From assembly GCA_964442905.1 (NCBI GenBank), contig CAYUBD010000006.1, positions 1 through 34,763 of the forward strand: a DNA stretch of 34,763 nt, given 5' to 3'. Source of the stretch: JAFGFG01 sp964442905. GTDB taxonomy: Archaea; Aenigmatarchaeota; Aenigmatarchaeia; QMZP01; JAFGSV01. A program made the position numbers and the translations under genes. Shown here in pieces: positions 1 to 7,781 of the stretch. How positions within the stretch are numbered: the first letter of the stretch is position 1; every line of letters begins with the position of its first letter. The notes beneath the pieces are model-generated. The model was not told the origin of the DNA and made no database searches. It saw only the letters and a program-made list of their open reading frames with translations.

Positions 1-11
1 TAGTCAGAACA

Positions 12-36
12 TCGGCCATAATTAAATAATGGCCGA
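12..36. repeat. perfect 8-bp inverted repeat, 9-nt A/T loop
   Basis: TCGGCCAT at 12-19 and ATGGCCGA at 29-36 are exact reverse complements around an A/T-only loop. It lies downstream of the stop codon of the minus-strand gene that ends at 78, so it may be a transcript-end hairpin or an operator for something left of the window. No T-run follows on either strand, so it is not a classic archaeal terminator. Confidence 0.5.
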
Positions 37-77
37 CCAAAGATTAATAAGTTTGGACGATCACCGGGCTTCTATCA

Positions 78-998
78 TTACATTCTTACAAGGCCATAGT
101 TCCAGAACGGGTTCATGTACCCGTCTTCTCTCATGACGCCGTAGCGCTTGCAAGTGTTACCTATCACAGTTCCGACCTCTCTCTCGTAAACCCTCTGGCC
201 CGCTATACCTGGTCCAAGGGCCCTTTCTGCAGTTCCTATTGCTTTATCCATGACTGTATACACCCAGTCCATCTCGAGATAATATCTCCAGAATTCACCT
301 TTCGTGGGCTTCGTGTACCTTACTATGTTCTCTCCTGCGGCAGTCTGGCCGATGACGTCCCTCTTGCCCTTCCTGCCTATGAACCATAGCTCTGCTCTGG
401 AATAGAACGGCTGGAACTTACCTATGTCTCTAAGTGTCTTGGTGTCGTATAGGTCATAGTCCATCAATTCTGCGAAAACGCCTGCGTTCGTGGCTTCTGA
501 GTCAGGCGGTATATTTTCAACAAGTGACTTTACATGTGAATCCTCTTTTCCCTGAATACTCTGGGCTGTGTCTCTAAGCTTGTTTAGAGACGGTACTCCC
601 TTAGGGATTCCGTAGCCAAGAAGTATTTCCGACCCTCCCCTCTCAACAGTATAAGCATAATCCACGTGTGACACACCATCATTAAGATGGTAGAAGGACC
701 AGAAGTTCTGGACAACATTGTTCAGTAACGGAATGTTGTTCTTGAAGGCATCTATACCATGCTTGTGCTTGGTCACGTTGTAGTTTGTCTTCAGACCCCT
801 CTTGAAAGAATTGTATATCTGTCCCAGATGGGTATGCTCGTTGGCATTGGGCAGGGCATCAATAATCGCCACTCCCGCCTTGTTAAGAAGCATCTTACCT
901 AAAGAGCTGGCTCTACTAGATTTTGGCCTATACCCCTTATTTCTGGGGTAAACAATGTCCTCTTCACTGTAAAGTGCTTTCTCGTTAGGTATTTTCAT
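78..998 (-). CDS. hypothetical protein, 306 aa, third gene of a three-gene operon
   Basis: I do not recognise this protein. It looks soluble: there is no signal peptide and no hydrophobic run long enough for a membrane segment. The N-terminus is basic (YRPKSSRASS around residues 23-32). There are clusters of His (NEHTHLGQIY around 53-62, YHLNDGVSH around 103-111) and many Tyr, Trp and Asn. NEHTH resembles but is not HExxH, since the Glu precedes the first His. The ATG at 998 is preceded by GGCGGTGA about 7 nt upstream, a good Shine-Dalgarno site. Only 15 nt separate it from the 56-aa gene upstream, so it is probably co-transcribed with that gene and the HExxH gene before it. Function unknown; the link to its neighbours rests on spacing alone. 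Confidence 0.75.
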   Translation of the reverse strand: MKIPNEKALYSEEDIVYPRNKGYRPKSSRASSLGKMLLNKAGVAIIDALPNANEHTHLGQIYNSFKRGLKTNYNVTKHKHGIDAFKNNIPLLNNVVQNFWSFYHLNDGVSHVDYAYTVERGGSEILLGYGIPKGVPSLNKLRDTAQSIQGKEDSHVKSLVENIPPDSEATNAGVFAELMDYDLYDTKTLRDIGKFQPFYSRAELWFIGRKGKRDVIGQTAAGENIVRYTKPTKGEFWRYYLEMDWVYTVMDKAIGTAERALGPGIAGQRVYEREVGTVIGNTCKRYGVMREDGYMNPFWNYGLVRM

Positions 999-1013
999 CT
1001 TATTTCACCGCCT

Positions 1014-1184
1014 TTAAGCGTCAGCTCCTAAATTTTTTAAACTGATTTCCTCAGCCTCAAGCTGATAGAGCATGCTGGTTTTCCTTTCCTCAGAGAAGGG
1101 ATCCAGCCCCTTCTGGGTAACAAGGGATATAAGCATGTCTACGCTTTTCTCATAATTCTTCGCTTTCTGTAATTTGACGTTCAT
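1014..1184 (-). CDS. small hypothetical protein, 56 aa, middle gene of the operon
   Basis: This small charged, probably helical protein begins MNVKLQKAKNYEKS and ends NLGADA. I chose the ATG at 1184 over an in-frame upstream start because AGGAG lies at 1195-1199, about 10 nt before it, and because the upstream extension would overlap the preceding gene. The gaps are 13 nt to the preceding gene and 15 nt to the following one. It resembles no family I know. Its size and helical character would suit a partner or chaperone of one of the larger operon products, but that is inference. Confidence 0.6.
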   Translation of the reverse strand: MNVKLQKAKNYEKSVDMLISLVTQKGLDPFSEERKTSMLYQLEAEEISLKNLGADA

Positions 1185-1197
1185 CTTATCACAACTC

Positions 1198-1875
1198 CTA
1201 AGCAGCAAGGCTAAAATGATTCCGATACTGTTTCAGTGCTTTATCTACCAGTGAATCTCTTGCTCCAAGCTTGTAGATGTTCTTAACAGCATATTCCTCA
1301 GCCACATTCTCGCTTTCTACTCCATCAAGATGCGCTCTTTCGTGGCTCTTGTCATCTCTACTTGCAGGCTTGCCTACTGTAAGAAGAGCCTGCACGAAGT
1401 CAGACACGTATTCCTTCGCCTTCGTCCTGACGTATTTTCCTGCATTCTCAAGAAGATTCGCATCTGCGTATATTCCTTCGTCTTCACCAGCATCTACAGA
1501 AGCTCCAAAAACGTATTTGCCTATCCCTGTCACGTACTTAAGCCACTTCTGCTTAGCAGGCTTTGCTCCAGGGTCTATGTAGTCAGACACGTATTTTATG
1601 TTATCGTATCCTCCAATGTCTGACTGATTTGAGTAATCATGAAATCCATGGGTCCTTCCATAGACACTACCCCTTTTTGGAGCTCCTGCTATCTCTTTTC
1701 CGGCACTTATTACGCCTTTAGCAATATTTCCCGCAATCTCTGTCCAGCTTCTTGCACTTGCCTCAACATGCCCAGCTGTCGGTTTGTCAACAACATAAAG
1801 CTCGTTTCCGGCCTTCGTAAAACTAGTATTAATCTGGCTCCAAGCTTCCCTGCCATGATTTTCTTTTCCTGTCAT
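1198..1875 (-). CDS. putative HExxH (zincin-like) protein, 225 aa
   Basis: The only recognisable motif is HERAH (residues 178-182), which fits HExxH, the zinc-binding helix of many metallopeptidases. It is followed 11-12 residues later by AEEYA (Glu193/194), which could supply the third ligand as in gluzincins (HExxH followed by a downstream Glu). The rest is unassigned: a Gly/Lys-rich N-terminal half (IAKGVISAGKEIAG around 51-64) and a Tyr/Gly-rich middle. No signal peptide is visible. The ATG at 1875 is preceded by GAGGTG about 6 nt upstream; the in-frame GTG at 1884 lies inside that ribosome site. It is first in its operon, behind a TATA-containing promoter that nearly duplicates the one before the kinase gene at 2515. 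HExxH alone occurs by chance, so the peptidase call is tentative. Confidence 0.6.
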   Translation of the reverse strand: MTGKENHGREAWSQINTSFTKAGNELYVVDKPTAGHVEASARSWTEIAGNIAKGVISAGKEIAGAPKRGSVYGRTHGFHDYSNQSDIGGYDNIKYVSDYIDPGAKPAKQKWLKYVTGIGKYVFGASVDAGEDEGIYADANLLENAGKYVRTKAKEYVSDFVQALLTVGKPASRDDKSHERAHLDGVESENVAEEYAVKNIYKLGARDSLVDKALKQYRNHFSLAA

Positions 1876-1907
1876 TTTTAACACCTCTTCCTATTACTCC
1901 TGTATAG

Positions 1908-1965
1908 TAGTTACTTTAATGCTTTATAAAGGTTGTCATTGTTCTCTTGTTATTGATTTTACCCG
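1908..1965 (-). promoter_or_regulatory. promoter of the HExxH operon (copy B of a duplicated promoter)
   Basis: Read on the minus strand, this contains CTTTATAAAGCATTAAA, an archaeal TATA box, about 50 nt before the ATG at 1875. The 58-nt stretch aligns without gaps to 2589-2532 upstream of the kinase gene at about 45 of 58 positions (counted by eye), including an unbroken 14-nt core TATAAAGCATTAAA. Conservation extends more than 30 nt upstream of the TATA box, further than a BRE needs. Confidence 0.65.
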
Positions 1966-1983
1966 AAAAACAATCTTTTTCGG
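1963..1983 (-). terminator. hairpin directly behind the kinase gene
   Basis: CCGAAAAA and TTTTTCGG are perfectly complementary around a 5-nt loop. The hairpin starts one nucleotide after the stop codon of the kinase gene that ends at 1985. Position and symmetry suggest a transcript-end or stability structure. The following minus-strand sequence has no long T-run, so its terminator role is inferred. Confidence 0.45.
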
Positions 1984-1984
1984 T

Positions 1985-2515
1985 CTAATTTAAGCATATT
2001 TTGTAAACATCAGATATCACTGAATCAAACACGCCAATTCTATTTTTTTCACCAGCTATCTTTCTTGCTTTTTTGAGATCGTGCCTGTAATCACCAAGAC
2101 CGAATGTCTCTGTATCAACTGACAGTGTACCGGTGCTGAGATTATCACCCTTCATGTCAGCATGTATGTAACCTGAATCGTGAACCTTTTTTAGGTTTCC
2201 GAATATTTCCGTAAGTGAATCAACATAACAATTCTTCAGGGCCTCACCGTATGTTATACCGCCCTGGAAGTAATCCTGCTCAATGGCATCGTCAGCTATC
2301 TTCTTTGTCTCAGGGAAAAGTTCCGGGAACATTTTGTAAGCATTAACAGAAGCATCTATTCTTTCTTCTACAGACCAGTTTTTATGAGGACTATCACCAT
2401 GGAAATCGTCACCAAGAACCTTGATAACACTATCAGGACAACCACCCTTAGCACGATATACCTTCTGGTTATTTCCGCCGATTAGCTCCATGCTATCATC
2501 AACAATATATCTCAT
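1985..2515 (-). CDS. small APH/choline-kinase-like phosphotransferase, 176 aa
   Basis: This is a miniature protein-kinase-fold phosphotransferase. A Gly-rich turn (IGGNNQKVYRA, about 12-22) is followed by VIKV with Lys32 as the ATP-binding lysine. The catalytic loop is HADMKGDN (118-125), matching HxDxxxxN. Then comes VDTETFGLGDYRHDL (133-147), which resembles the APH/choline-kinase pattern of Asp-x-Glu, a Gly-Asp, and a terminal Asp-Leu. Length is well below the usual 250-300 aa; the C-terminal helical substrate subdomain is nearly absent. The substrate is unknown; it could be a small molecule or a protein. The ATG at 2515 is preceded by AGGT. It has its own promoter (2532-2589), nearly identical to that of the neighbouring HExxH operon, which suggests common control. 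Confidence 0.65.
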   Translation of the reverse strand: MRYIVDDSMELIGGNNQKVYRAKGGCPDSVIKVLGDDFHGDSPHKNWSVEERIDASVNAYKMFPELFPETKKIADDAIEQDYFQGGITYGEALKNCYVDSLTEIFGNLKKVHDSGYIHADMKGDNLSTGTLSVDTETFGLGDYRHDLKKARKIAGEKNRIGVFDSVISDVYKICLN

Positions 2516-2531
2516 AATTATTACCTAATGA

Positions 2532-2589
2532 TAGTTAATTTAATGCTTTATAAGCCTTATTATTGGTCGTATGATATCGATTTTAACCG
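2532..2589 (-). promoter_or_regulatory. promoter of the kinase gene (copy A of a duplicated promoter)
   Basis: On the minus strand it holds GCTTATAAAGCATTAAA about 30 nt before the ATG at 2515, in TATA-box position. It aligns gap-free with 1965-1908. A CCTTTTTTCCGG tract (2587-2598) overlaps its upstream end and could terminate the preceding dph5 transcript. Confidence 0.65.
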
Positions 2590-2653
2590 GAAAAAAGGTA
2601 ATTTTCAGCTATTTTTACGTTTTTAAAACAAGTATCAAGAGACGCTATTAAAA

Positions 2654-3385
2654 TCAGAGGGATTTCAGGAATTCCTCTTCTGTGAAGTGCATTTTACCCG
2701 GAAGTATAAGAACAGCCGGCGGCTCCAGCGGCCTTTTGATGAGTTCCAATGTCTTGTTGTACATTATGGTACTGCTCTCAGAACCGATACCATGGACAGC
2801 TATGAACTTCTTATCGCTATCTATGATGCCTTTCTTCTTCTGCTGTTCTATCTCCATCAGTATCTGCAGTGCTTCGCTGGTATCCATGTCTATGTCCAAC
2901 AGAAGCAGCGTGTGCATACCAAGCTTCTTGTTCTCTGCTACGGCATCGTAGAATGATGTAGGCGAGTAGTCTTTGGTGGGTCGCACGACAGTCACGGTCT
3001 TCCCGAAGTTGTAAAGGCTCAGGCCTGTCTCGGCTACTGCTGTGAGTATGGAAGACGAATGGATGACAGCGATTTTGACTCCCGCCTCCTTAGCTTCCAT
3101 GAGCACGTTCAGGTGGGTCGTTGCCGTCAGCGGGTCACCTGGTACAAGAATGGCTATGTGCTGGTTCTTTCCCAATTTGACCAGCTGCTTGACCTCTTCC
3201 TCCATGTTCTTGCGCTGGATAATTGTTATCTTCTTTCCGATTATCTTCTCCATCTTCTTCAGGTCACCGGGCCACCTGGCAGTGTACAGCTCAGCGTATA
3301 CTTCCTTGGCCTTTTCGCACGCCTCCAAGCCTCTGAGGCTTATGTCCTTCTCGTCCCCTACACCAAGTCCTATCAGATAGAGCAT
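2654..3385 (-). CDS. dph5: diphthine synthase
   Basis: This S-adenosylmethionine-dependent methyltransferase methylates the modified histidine of elongation factor 2 on the way to diphthamide. The N-terminus MLYLIGLGVGDEKDISLRG is the family hallmark of the Dph5/tetrapyrrole-methylase fold. VPGDPLTATTH (about 80-90) is the SAM-pocket motif, and HSSSILTAV (about 108-116) is the second conserved loop. At 243 aa it is close to the usual 250-270. The ATG at 3385 lies 4 nt after the stop of the GTPase gene, so the two are probably one transcript; both act on translation. I am confident of the family. Confidence 0.95.
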   Translation of the reverse strand: MLYLIGLGVGDEKDISLRGLEACEKAKEVYAELYTARWPGDLKKMEKIIGKKITIIQRKNMEEEVKQLVKLGKNQHIAILVPGDPLTATTHLNVLMEAKEAGVKIAVIHSSSILTAVAETGLSLYNFGKTVTVVRPTKDYSPTSFYDAVAENKKLGMHTLLLLDIDMDTSEALQILMEIEQQKKKGIIDSDKKFIAVHGIGSESSTIMYNKTLELIKRPLEPPAVLILPGKMHFTEEEFLKSL

Positions 3386-3389
3386 GTTA

Positions 3390-4550
3390 TCACTTCGAGA
3401 ATATAATTTCTAAGACGTCACCATTTTTAAGCTCGTGGTCCGCACCCAGTTTCCTCTTGTCAAGGTCAAGACCGCCTATGAACTTGTCAGCCATGGTGCT
3501 GTGAACCTTGGCTGCGAGCTCCTTCATGGTTGTGCCTTTCTTGACCAGATGCACGTCCGGAAGCACGTTGCCCTTGCTGTCCGAGAGCCTGCTTATGCTG
3601 GCCACAGGATATACTGGAATGTACTGGAGCTTATCGAAAACGAGATTGTTCAGGACCTGCTGTACGCCGGTGTTTCCCTGTTTTTTAAGCACGTTTTCCC
3701 TGATGAATTCAAGTGCGTGCTTCTGCTTGTCGTTCATGCTGTCGGGGACTGTCCTGAAGTCGCTGTCGCCGGGCTGATATTCTATGAGGCCATGTTCGGC
3801 TGCTTCCCTGAGTGCAAGCTCGGAATCCGCTGACGTCGGCATGACATGCTCATACTTTCCCTTAATTTTCTCAAAGTTCGCCTGCGCGCCAGCCATGTCG
3901 ATCTTGTTGGCGGCAATTATGATGGGCTTCGATTCCTTCCTCAGGATAGTGGCGAATTCCCTGCTCTTCATGTCAGACCTGGAAGAAGCCCGTTTGATGT
4001 CGTCTTCATCTATCCCCAGTCCTGAAAGCTTCTCACCGAGTAGGCGCTCCACCGGTATCTTATTCATTCGGGCGAGCGTCTCGACTTTCTCGATGTTCTT
4101 CTGGATGATGCCGAAAAGCCACTCGTCTATCTCCCCCTCAAGCACCTCTATGTTCTTCTCAGGGTCCCATGGATCATCAGCTGAACGCTGCTTTCCCTCG
4201 GAATCCGTAAGTCCTGAAGCGTCCAGTACATGCACCAGTCCGTCGGCCTGCCGGAGGTCATCCAGGAATTTGTTGCCAAGTCCTTTGCCTTCATGAGCGC
4301 CGGGAACCAGACCCGCAACATCCAGAATTTCGACAGGAATCCATCTCTTCCCGTCAACGCATTTGGAGTTCTGTGGGTTGCACTGCACATTAAGCGTTTT
4401 GCAGGGGCAGTCCGTGATGACGTATCCTACCGCACGGTTCGGGTCTATTGTGGTGAAAGGGTAGTTCGCTATCTGCACGTCTGCCAGTGTAGCTGCCTTG
4501 AGCATGGTCGATTTCCCGCTGTTGGGGAGTCCTACAAATCCGAGAAGCAT
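3390..4550 (-). CDS. YchF-like GTPase with C-terminal TGS domain
   Basis: This is a translation-associated GTPase of the Obg/YchF group in its archaeal form. G1 is GLPNSGKST (7-15), the switch/G2 region is NYPFTTIDPN, G3 is DVAGLVPGAHEG (about 78-89), and G4 is NKID (about 216-219). The last 80 or so residues form a TGS domain, with ISRLSDSKGNVLPDVHLVKKGTT split by its conserved turns and the end NGDVLEIIFSK. At 386 aa it matches the family. Members bind ribosomes, but the precise role is unsettled. The ATG at 4550 lies about 26 nt from a TATA box (4571-4580), so the transcript is probably leaderless. Dph5 follows directly. Confidence 0.93.
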   Translation of the reverse strand: MLLGFVGLPNSGKSTMLKAATLADVQIANYPFTTIDPNRAVGYVITDCPCKTLNVQCNPQNSKCVDGKRWIPVEILDVAGLVPGAHEGKGLGNKFLDDLRQADGLVHVLDASGLTDSEGKQRSADDPWDPEKNIEVLEGEIDEWLFGIIQKNIEKVETLARMNKIPVERLLGEKLSGLGIDEDDIKRASSRSDMKSREFATILRKESKPIIIAANKIDMAGAQANFEKIKGKYEHVMPTSADSELALREAAEHGLIEYQPGDSDFRTVPDSMNDKQKHALEFIRENVLKKQGNTGVQQVLNNLVFDKLQYIPVYPVASISRLSDSKGNVLPDVHLVKKGTTMKELAAKVHSTMADKFIGGLDLDKRKLGADHELKNGDVLEIIFSK

Positions 4551-4570
4551 AGTCTATCTTTTTCAGGGAG

Positions 4571-4580
4571 ATATAAAAAT
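4571..4580 (-). promoter_or_regulatory. TATA box of the GTPase-dph5 operon
   Basis: TTTTTATATC on the minus strand is centred about 26 nt before the ATG at 4550. That spacing predicts transcription starting at or within a few nt of the start codon. Confidence 0.6.
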
Positions 4581-5426
4581 CTAGAAGGACAGCCATTTCA
4601 TCTTCTTGAACTGGGTGTAAACTTCTGTAAGATATTTGATGGCGAAAACCCTGGAGATGGCGATACCCAGCATCAGTATCAGACCGCATGCATACACCCA
4701 GACATTATCCGGATACATCTGAAGGCTGGTGAGAATGTCTTCGCCTGCATATTCAGAACCGAACAGGAAGAACGACGCAAACATGGGTATGGTGAACACA
4801 CTGATAATCAAAGTTGCGAATACCACGCTGAGCAGCCATGCAAATATCGTGCCCAGGACCTTCTTTCTGAACGTCATCACACTGGAGACAAGCGACTTGG
4901 AAAAACCCGTGCTGTCAAGTATTATGAACTGGTTAACGAAGAGGAAGGATACGGCAACGATGAAGGAGAGCAGCGTGCCTGCATAGGGAATCAGTGAAAC
5001 TGCAAACGACACCACTGAAACTACGATGAGGACGAGGATGAGCGCCGGTAGTCTCTTGAACGTGATTCTCCAGCTTTCGTTGTATTCCTTCGGCTTCCTG
5101 CTCTGGTGTATTATCGCTCCGGTTATCCAGAGATTGACTATCATCCATATGCCGAATATTATCACACCTGCCGCCAGCACGGAAATAGCCTCTGCCGGCA
5201 TTGCTCCCCCGGACAGAGCCATGTCCATGAGGGCCGCATTGCTGCTTGCTATAACCATTATGACCAGCACTGCAGCCATGTCGGAAAAAAGGAAGGGGAG
5301 GAATCTTTTGGGTGATACGGAGAACTTAAGGCCGAGATTTACGGACTTCATCCATTTTATGTGGGAAAGCGTATCCAAAGAATCCCGGATGCATCTTTTC
5401 TTTCCGTCGCACCACTTTTTGCTCAT
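4581..5426 (-). CDS. six-helix integral membrane protein
   Basis: The protein is 281 aa when started at MSKKW (ATG at 5426). I preferred this to a longer in-frame start because a TATA box (5448-5455) lies about 26 nt upstream and the extension would run through it. Hydrophobic segments fall at about 43-62, 80-105, 127-147, 150-170, 190-220 and 242-262. The pattern resembles DUF4013-type or GlpQ-associated membrane-domain proteins, which are common in archaea and lack a known activity. A Cys pair and Lys/Arg-rich stretch (KKWCDGKKRC) precede the first helix. It ends about 30 nt from the GTPase start. Function unknown. Confidence 0.8.
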   Translation of the reverse strand: MSKKWCDGKKRCIRDSLDTLSHIKWMKSVNLGLKFSVSPKRFLPFLFSDMAAVLVIMVIASSNAALMDMALSGGAMPAEAISVLAAGVIIFGIWMIVNLWITGAIIHQSRKPKEYNESWRITFKRLPALILVLIVVSVVSFAVSLIPYAGTLLSFIVAVSFLFVNQFIILDSTGFSKSLVSSVMTFRKKVLGTIFAWLLSVVFATLIISVFTIPMFASFFLFGSEYAGEDILTSLQMYPDNVWVYACGLILMLGIAISRVFAIKYLTEVYTQFKKMKWLSF

Positions 5427-5447
5427 ATTACTTGTTTCTTCTAGTTG

Positions 5448-5455
5448 CTTATAAA
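5448..5455 (-). promoter_or_regulatory. TATA box for the membrane-protein gene
   Basis: TTTATAAG on the minus strand, centred about 26 nt before the chosen ATG at 5426, predicts a leaderless transcript and supports that start. A separate box, AAAATATAAAT at 5473-5483, serves the divergent KH gene. Confidence 0.6.
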
Positions 5456-5503
5456 TTGCTGAAGAATTGAATAAAATATAAATCTTGGCGCAGAGGTTTT
5501 GGT

Positions 5504-6001
5504 ATGAGAACTCCGGTATGTGAGATATGCCTGAAGTCAGGTATACTATGCAGGTCATGCAGTGAGAAGCTGAAGAACGGTGATGTCAGCGAGAATGATG
5601 TGAAGGTCGCCAGGCTGCTTCTGAATCTTTCGGGTGGTAAAAAAAACCTGAAGGATGTTACTCTGGTTAAGGTGGCAGAGTCTGCCGATATGGCCGTGAT
5701 AGTCTGCGGGAAGGACGATGCCGCAAAGTTCATAGGCGCAGGCGGGAAGACTGTGAAAATGCTGGAGAAGGAACTGGGCAAACGTGTAATGGTTGTTGAA
5801 GATGCTACTGATATCAGGGGATTTGTGACTAACCTCCTCAAACCCGTTCATGTTGTTTCCATAAACAAACTTTACAAAAACGGTGAAGAGATGCTGAGAG
5901 TGATAACAGAAAAGAGGCGCAATCAGCGTATATCTTCCCAGGATTTCAGTGATGTAATGGATGTTCTTTATGGGAAACAAGCTGAGCTCGTGAGTGATTG
6001 A
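5504..6001 (+). CDS. zinc-ribbon plus KH-domain protein (NusA-like)
   Basis: This RNA-binding protein of 165 aa opens with a four-Cys zinc motif, CEICLKSGILCRSC (Cys6, 9, 16, 19). It then has a KH domain whose signature GKDDAAKFIGAGGKTVKMLE (about 75-94) contains the GxxG loop GAGG. It resembles the archaeal NusA-like KH proteins annotated as transcription termination/elongation factors, with an added N-terminal zinc knuckle. A GAGGT ribosome site at 5493-5497 sits 6 nt before the ATG, while TATA box 5473-5483 would place the transcript start close to the ATG, so leader length is uncertain. It is followed at once by ABCE1, which starts one nucleotide after the stop. This suggests coupling and a translation- or ribosome-linked role. 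Confidence 0.8.
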   Translation: MRTPVCEICLKSGILCRSCSEKLKNGDVSENDVKVARLLLNLSGGKKNLKDVTLVKVAESADMAVIVCGKDDAAKFIGAGGKTVKMLEKELGKRVMVVEDATDIRGFVTNLLKPVHVVSINKLYKNGEEMLRVITEKRRNQRISSQDFSDVMDVLYGKQAELVSD

Positions 6002-6002
6002 A

Positions 6003-7775
6003 ATGCCAAAGAGAATAGCCGTAATAGACAGAGAGTTGTGCAAACCATCCGCATGCAATCATCTATGTAAAAGGCTTTGTCCTGTCAACAGATCCGGTGA
6101 GGACTGTATAATCATAAACAGCTCAGACAACAAGCCGAACATAGATGAGTCCCTATGCATAGGCTGCGGCATCTGTGTGAACAAGTGCCCAATGAAAGCC
6201 ATATCTGTAATAAACCTGCCCGGGGAGCTAAAAGAACCGCCCATTTACAAGTACGGAAGGAACCAGTTCGAGCTTTACAGGCTGCCAATTCCCAAGCACA
6301 AGATGGTCGTCGGGCTCATAGGGCAGAACGGCATCGGAAAATCCACTGCTATCAAAATACTTTCAGAAAAGCTCAAGCCAAACCTGGGCCTTCTTGACAA
6401 GGATGTTAAATTCGAGGAAATCATGGAGATGTTCAAAGGTTCAGAATTGCTGAACTATCTCACAGACCTCAGTAAAGGAAACGTGAAGGTGTCATACAAA
6501 CCGCAAAATGTGGATGGGATATCCAAGATGTGGTCCGGAAAGGTTTCTCAACTTTTCAAAAAGATCGGTAATGAGGAAAGACTGGATTACCTGAAGAAGA
6601 TGATGAACATCTCTTCGATATTCGACAAGGATGTAAAGACTCTTTCCGGTGGTGAGCTTCAGTTGCTGGCTGTTGCCGCAACGCTAATGAAGGATGCAGA
6701 TTTATACTTCTTTGACGAGCCAAGCTCTTACCTGGACGTGGAACAGAGGCTTATCGTCGCCGGTACAATAAGGGCGCTTTCTGAAGAGAAGATGGTAATG
6801 GTCATAGAGCATGATCTCGCAGTCGCTGATTATCTGGCCGATCAGGTTCATATGCTCTATGGAAAGCCCGGGGTATTCGGTATAATATCAAAGCCTCATG
6901 GAGTACGGGTAGGTATAAACACGTATCTTGAAGGTTTCATCAAAGAGGAGAACGTGCGCTTCAGGGACGAGAGCATCATATTCAGCAAGACTGCTTCGCA
7001 GTCCATGAAGACTAAGACGTTCCAGTCATTCCCGAAGTTCAAAAAGAGTTTTGACACGTTCTCTCTGGAGACTGAGGCCGGTAACCTGTATAAGGGTGAG
7101 ATTGTTGGTATTTTAGGGCCTAACGCTACCGGAAAGAGCACATTCATAAAGATGCTCACCGGTGATGTAAAACCTGACGAAGGAGAAGCTCCCGGGGATC
7201 TTAAACTGGCTTACAAGCCCCAGAGGATAATACTTGACGACGATGAGAAAGACCTTACAGTGAGGCTTTATCTCAACAGGGAAATGAAAGGCAAATCCAT
7301 GAAACAGAGGATTGTTCATGTGATGGACATTGAGAGGCTGATGGAAAAGAAACTTAGCGCACTGTCCGGGGGTGAGCTGCAAAGCGTAATGATAGCTGCA
7401 ACACTGGGGAAGGACTTTGACATACTTCTCCTGGACGAACCAACGGCATTCCTTGATGTGGAGCAGAGGCTGAGAGCATCCAAGATCATCAGGGAGATTG
7501 TAGAGACTAAGGATGTAGCCGCATTCATAGTAGATCACGACCTGCAGATATTAGACTCGATATCAGACAGGCTCATGCTTTTCGAAGGCCGGCGCGGCGT
7601 GAAGGGTCATGCCTGGGCACCGACGGGCTCCAGGGACGCCATGAATGCGTTCCTCAAGAAGATCAACATAACATTCAGGCGCGATCCTCAGACAGGTCGC
7701 GCAAGAGCAAACAAGCCCGGCTCCCAGAAGGACAGCGAACAGAAAGAAAAGGGCGAGTACTACTACGTTGGATAG
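6003..7775 (+). CDS. abce1: ABCE1/Rli1 ribosome-recycling ATPase
   Basis: This is the soluble twin-ATPase that splits ribosomes after termination. The N-terminal iron-sulfur domain has two ferredoxin-like Cys clusters (CKPSACNHLCKRLCP from Cys13, and CIGCGICVNKCP at about 55-66). The first ATPase has Walker A GQNGIGKST, signature LSGGELQ and Walker B YFFDEPSSYLD. The second has GPNATGKST, LSGGELQ and LLLDEPTAFLD. At 590 aa it matches the family. I chose the ATG at 6003 (MPKRIAVID), which follows the KH gene stop by one base; an in-frame GTG at 5994 would overlap that gene. The C-terminus carries a Lys/Gln/Glu-rich tail beyond the usual end. The call is secure. Confidence 0.97.
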   Translation: MPKRIAVIDRELCKPSACNHLCKRLCPVNRSGEDCIIINSSDNKPNIDESLCIGCGICVNKCPMKAISVINLPGELKEPPIYKYGRNQFELYRLPIPKHKMVVGLIGQNGIGKSTAIKILSEKLKPNLGLLDKDVKFEEIMEMFKGSELLNYLTDLSKGNVKVSYKPQNVDGISKMWSGKVSQLFKKIGNEERLDYLKKMMNISSIFDKDVKTLSGGELQLLAVAATLMKDADLYFFDEPSSYLDVEQRLIVAGTIRALSEEKMVMVIEHDLAVADYLADQVHMLYGKPGVFGIISKPHGVRVGINTYLEGFIKEENVRFRDESIIFSKTASQSMKTKTFQSFPKFKKSFDTFSLETEAGNLYKGEIVGILGPNATGKSTFIKMLTGDVKPDEGEAPGDLKLAYKPQRIILDDDEKDLTVRLYLNREMKGKSMKQRIVHVMDIERLMEKKLSALSGGELQSVMIAATLGKDFDILLLDEPTAFLDVEQRLRASKIIREIVETKDVAAFIVDHDLQILDSISDRLMLFEGRRGVKGHAWAPTGSRDAMNAFLKKINITFRRDPQTGRARANKPGSQKDSEQKEKGEYYYVG

Positions 7776-7781
7776 TAATGG

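Noticed and set aside
78..998. NEHTH in the 306-aa protein as a zinc-peptidase motif
   Set aside because: The order is Glu-His-x-His, not His-Glu-x-x-His, and no third ligand pattern is seen.
1277..1881. Several plus-strand ORFs opposite the HExxH gene, and similar mirror ORFs throughout
   Set aside because: They lie antisense to better-supported genes, lack ribosome sites and show no domain features.
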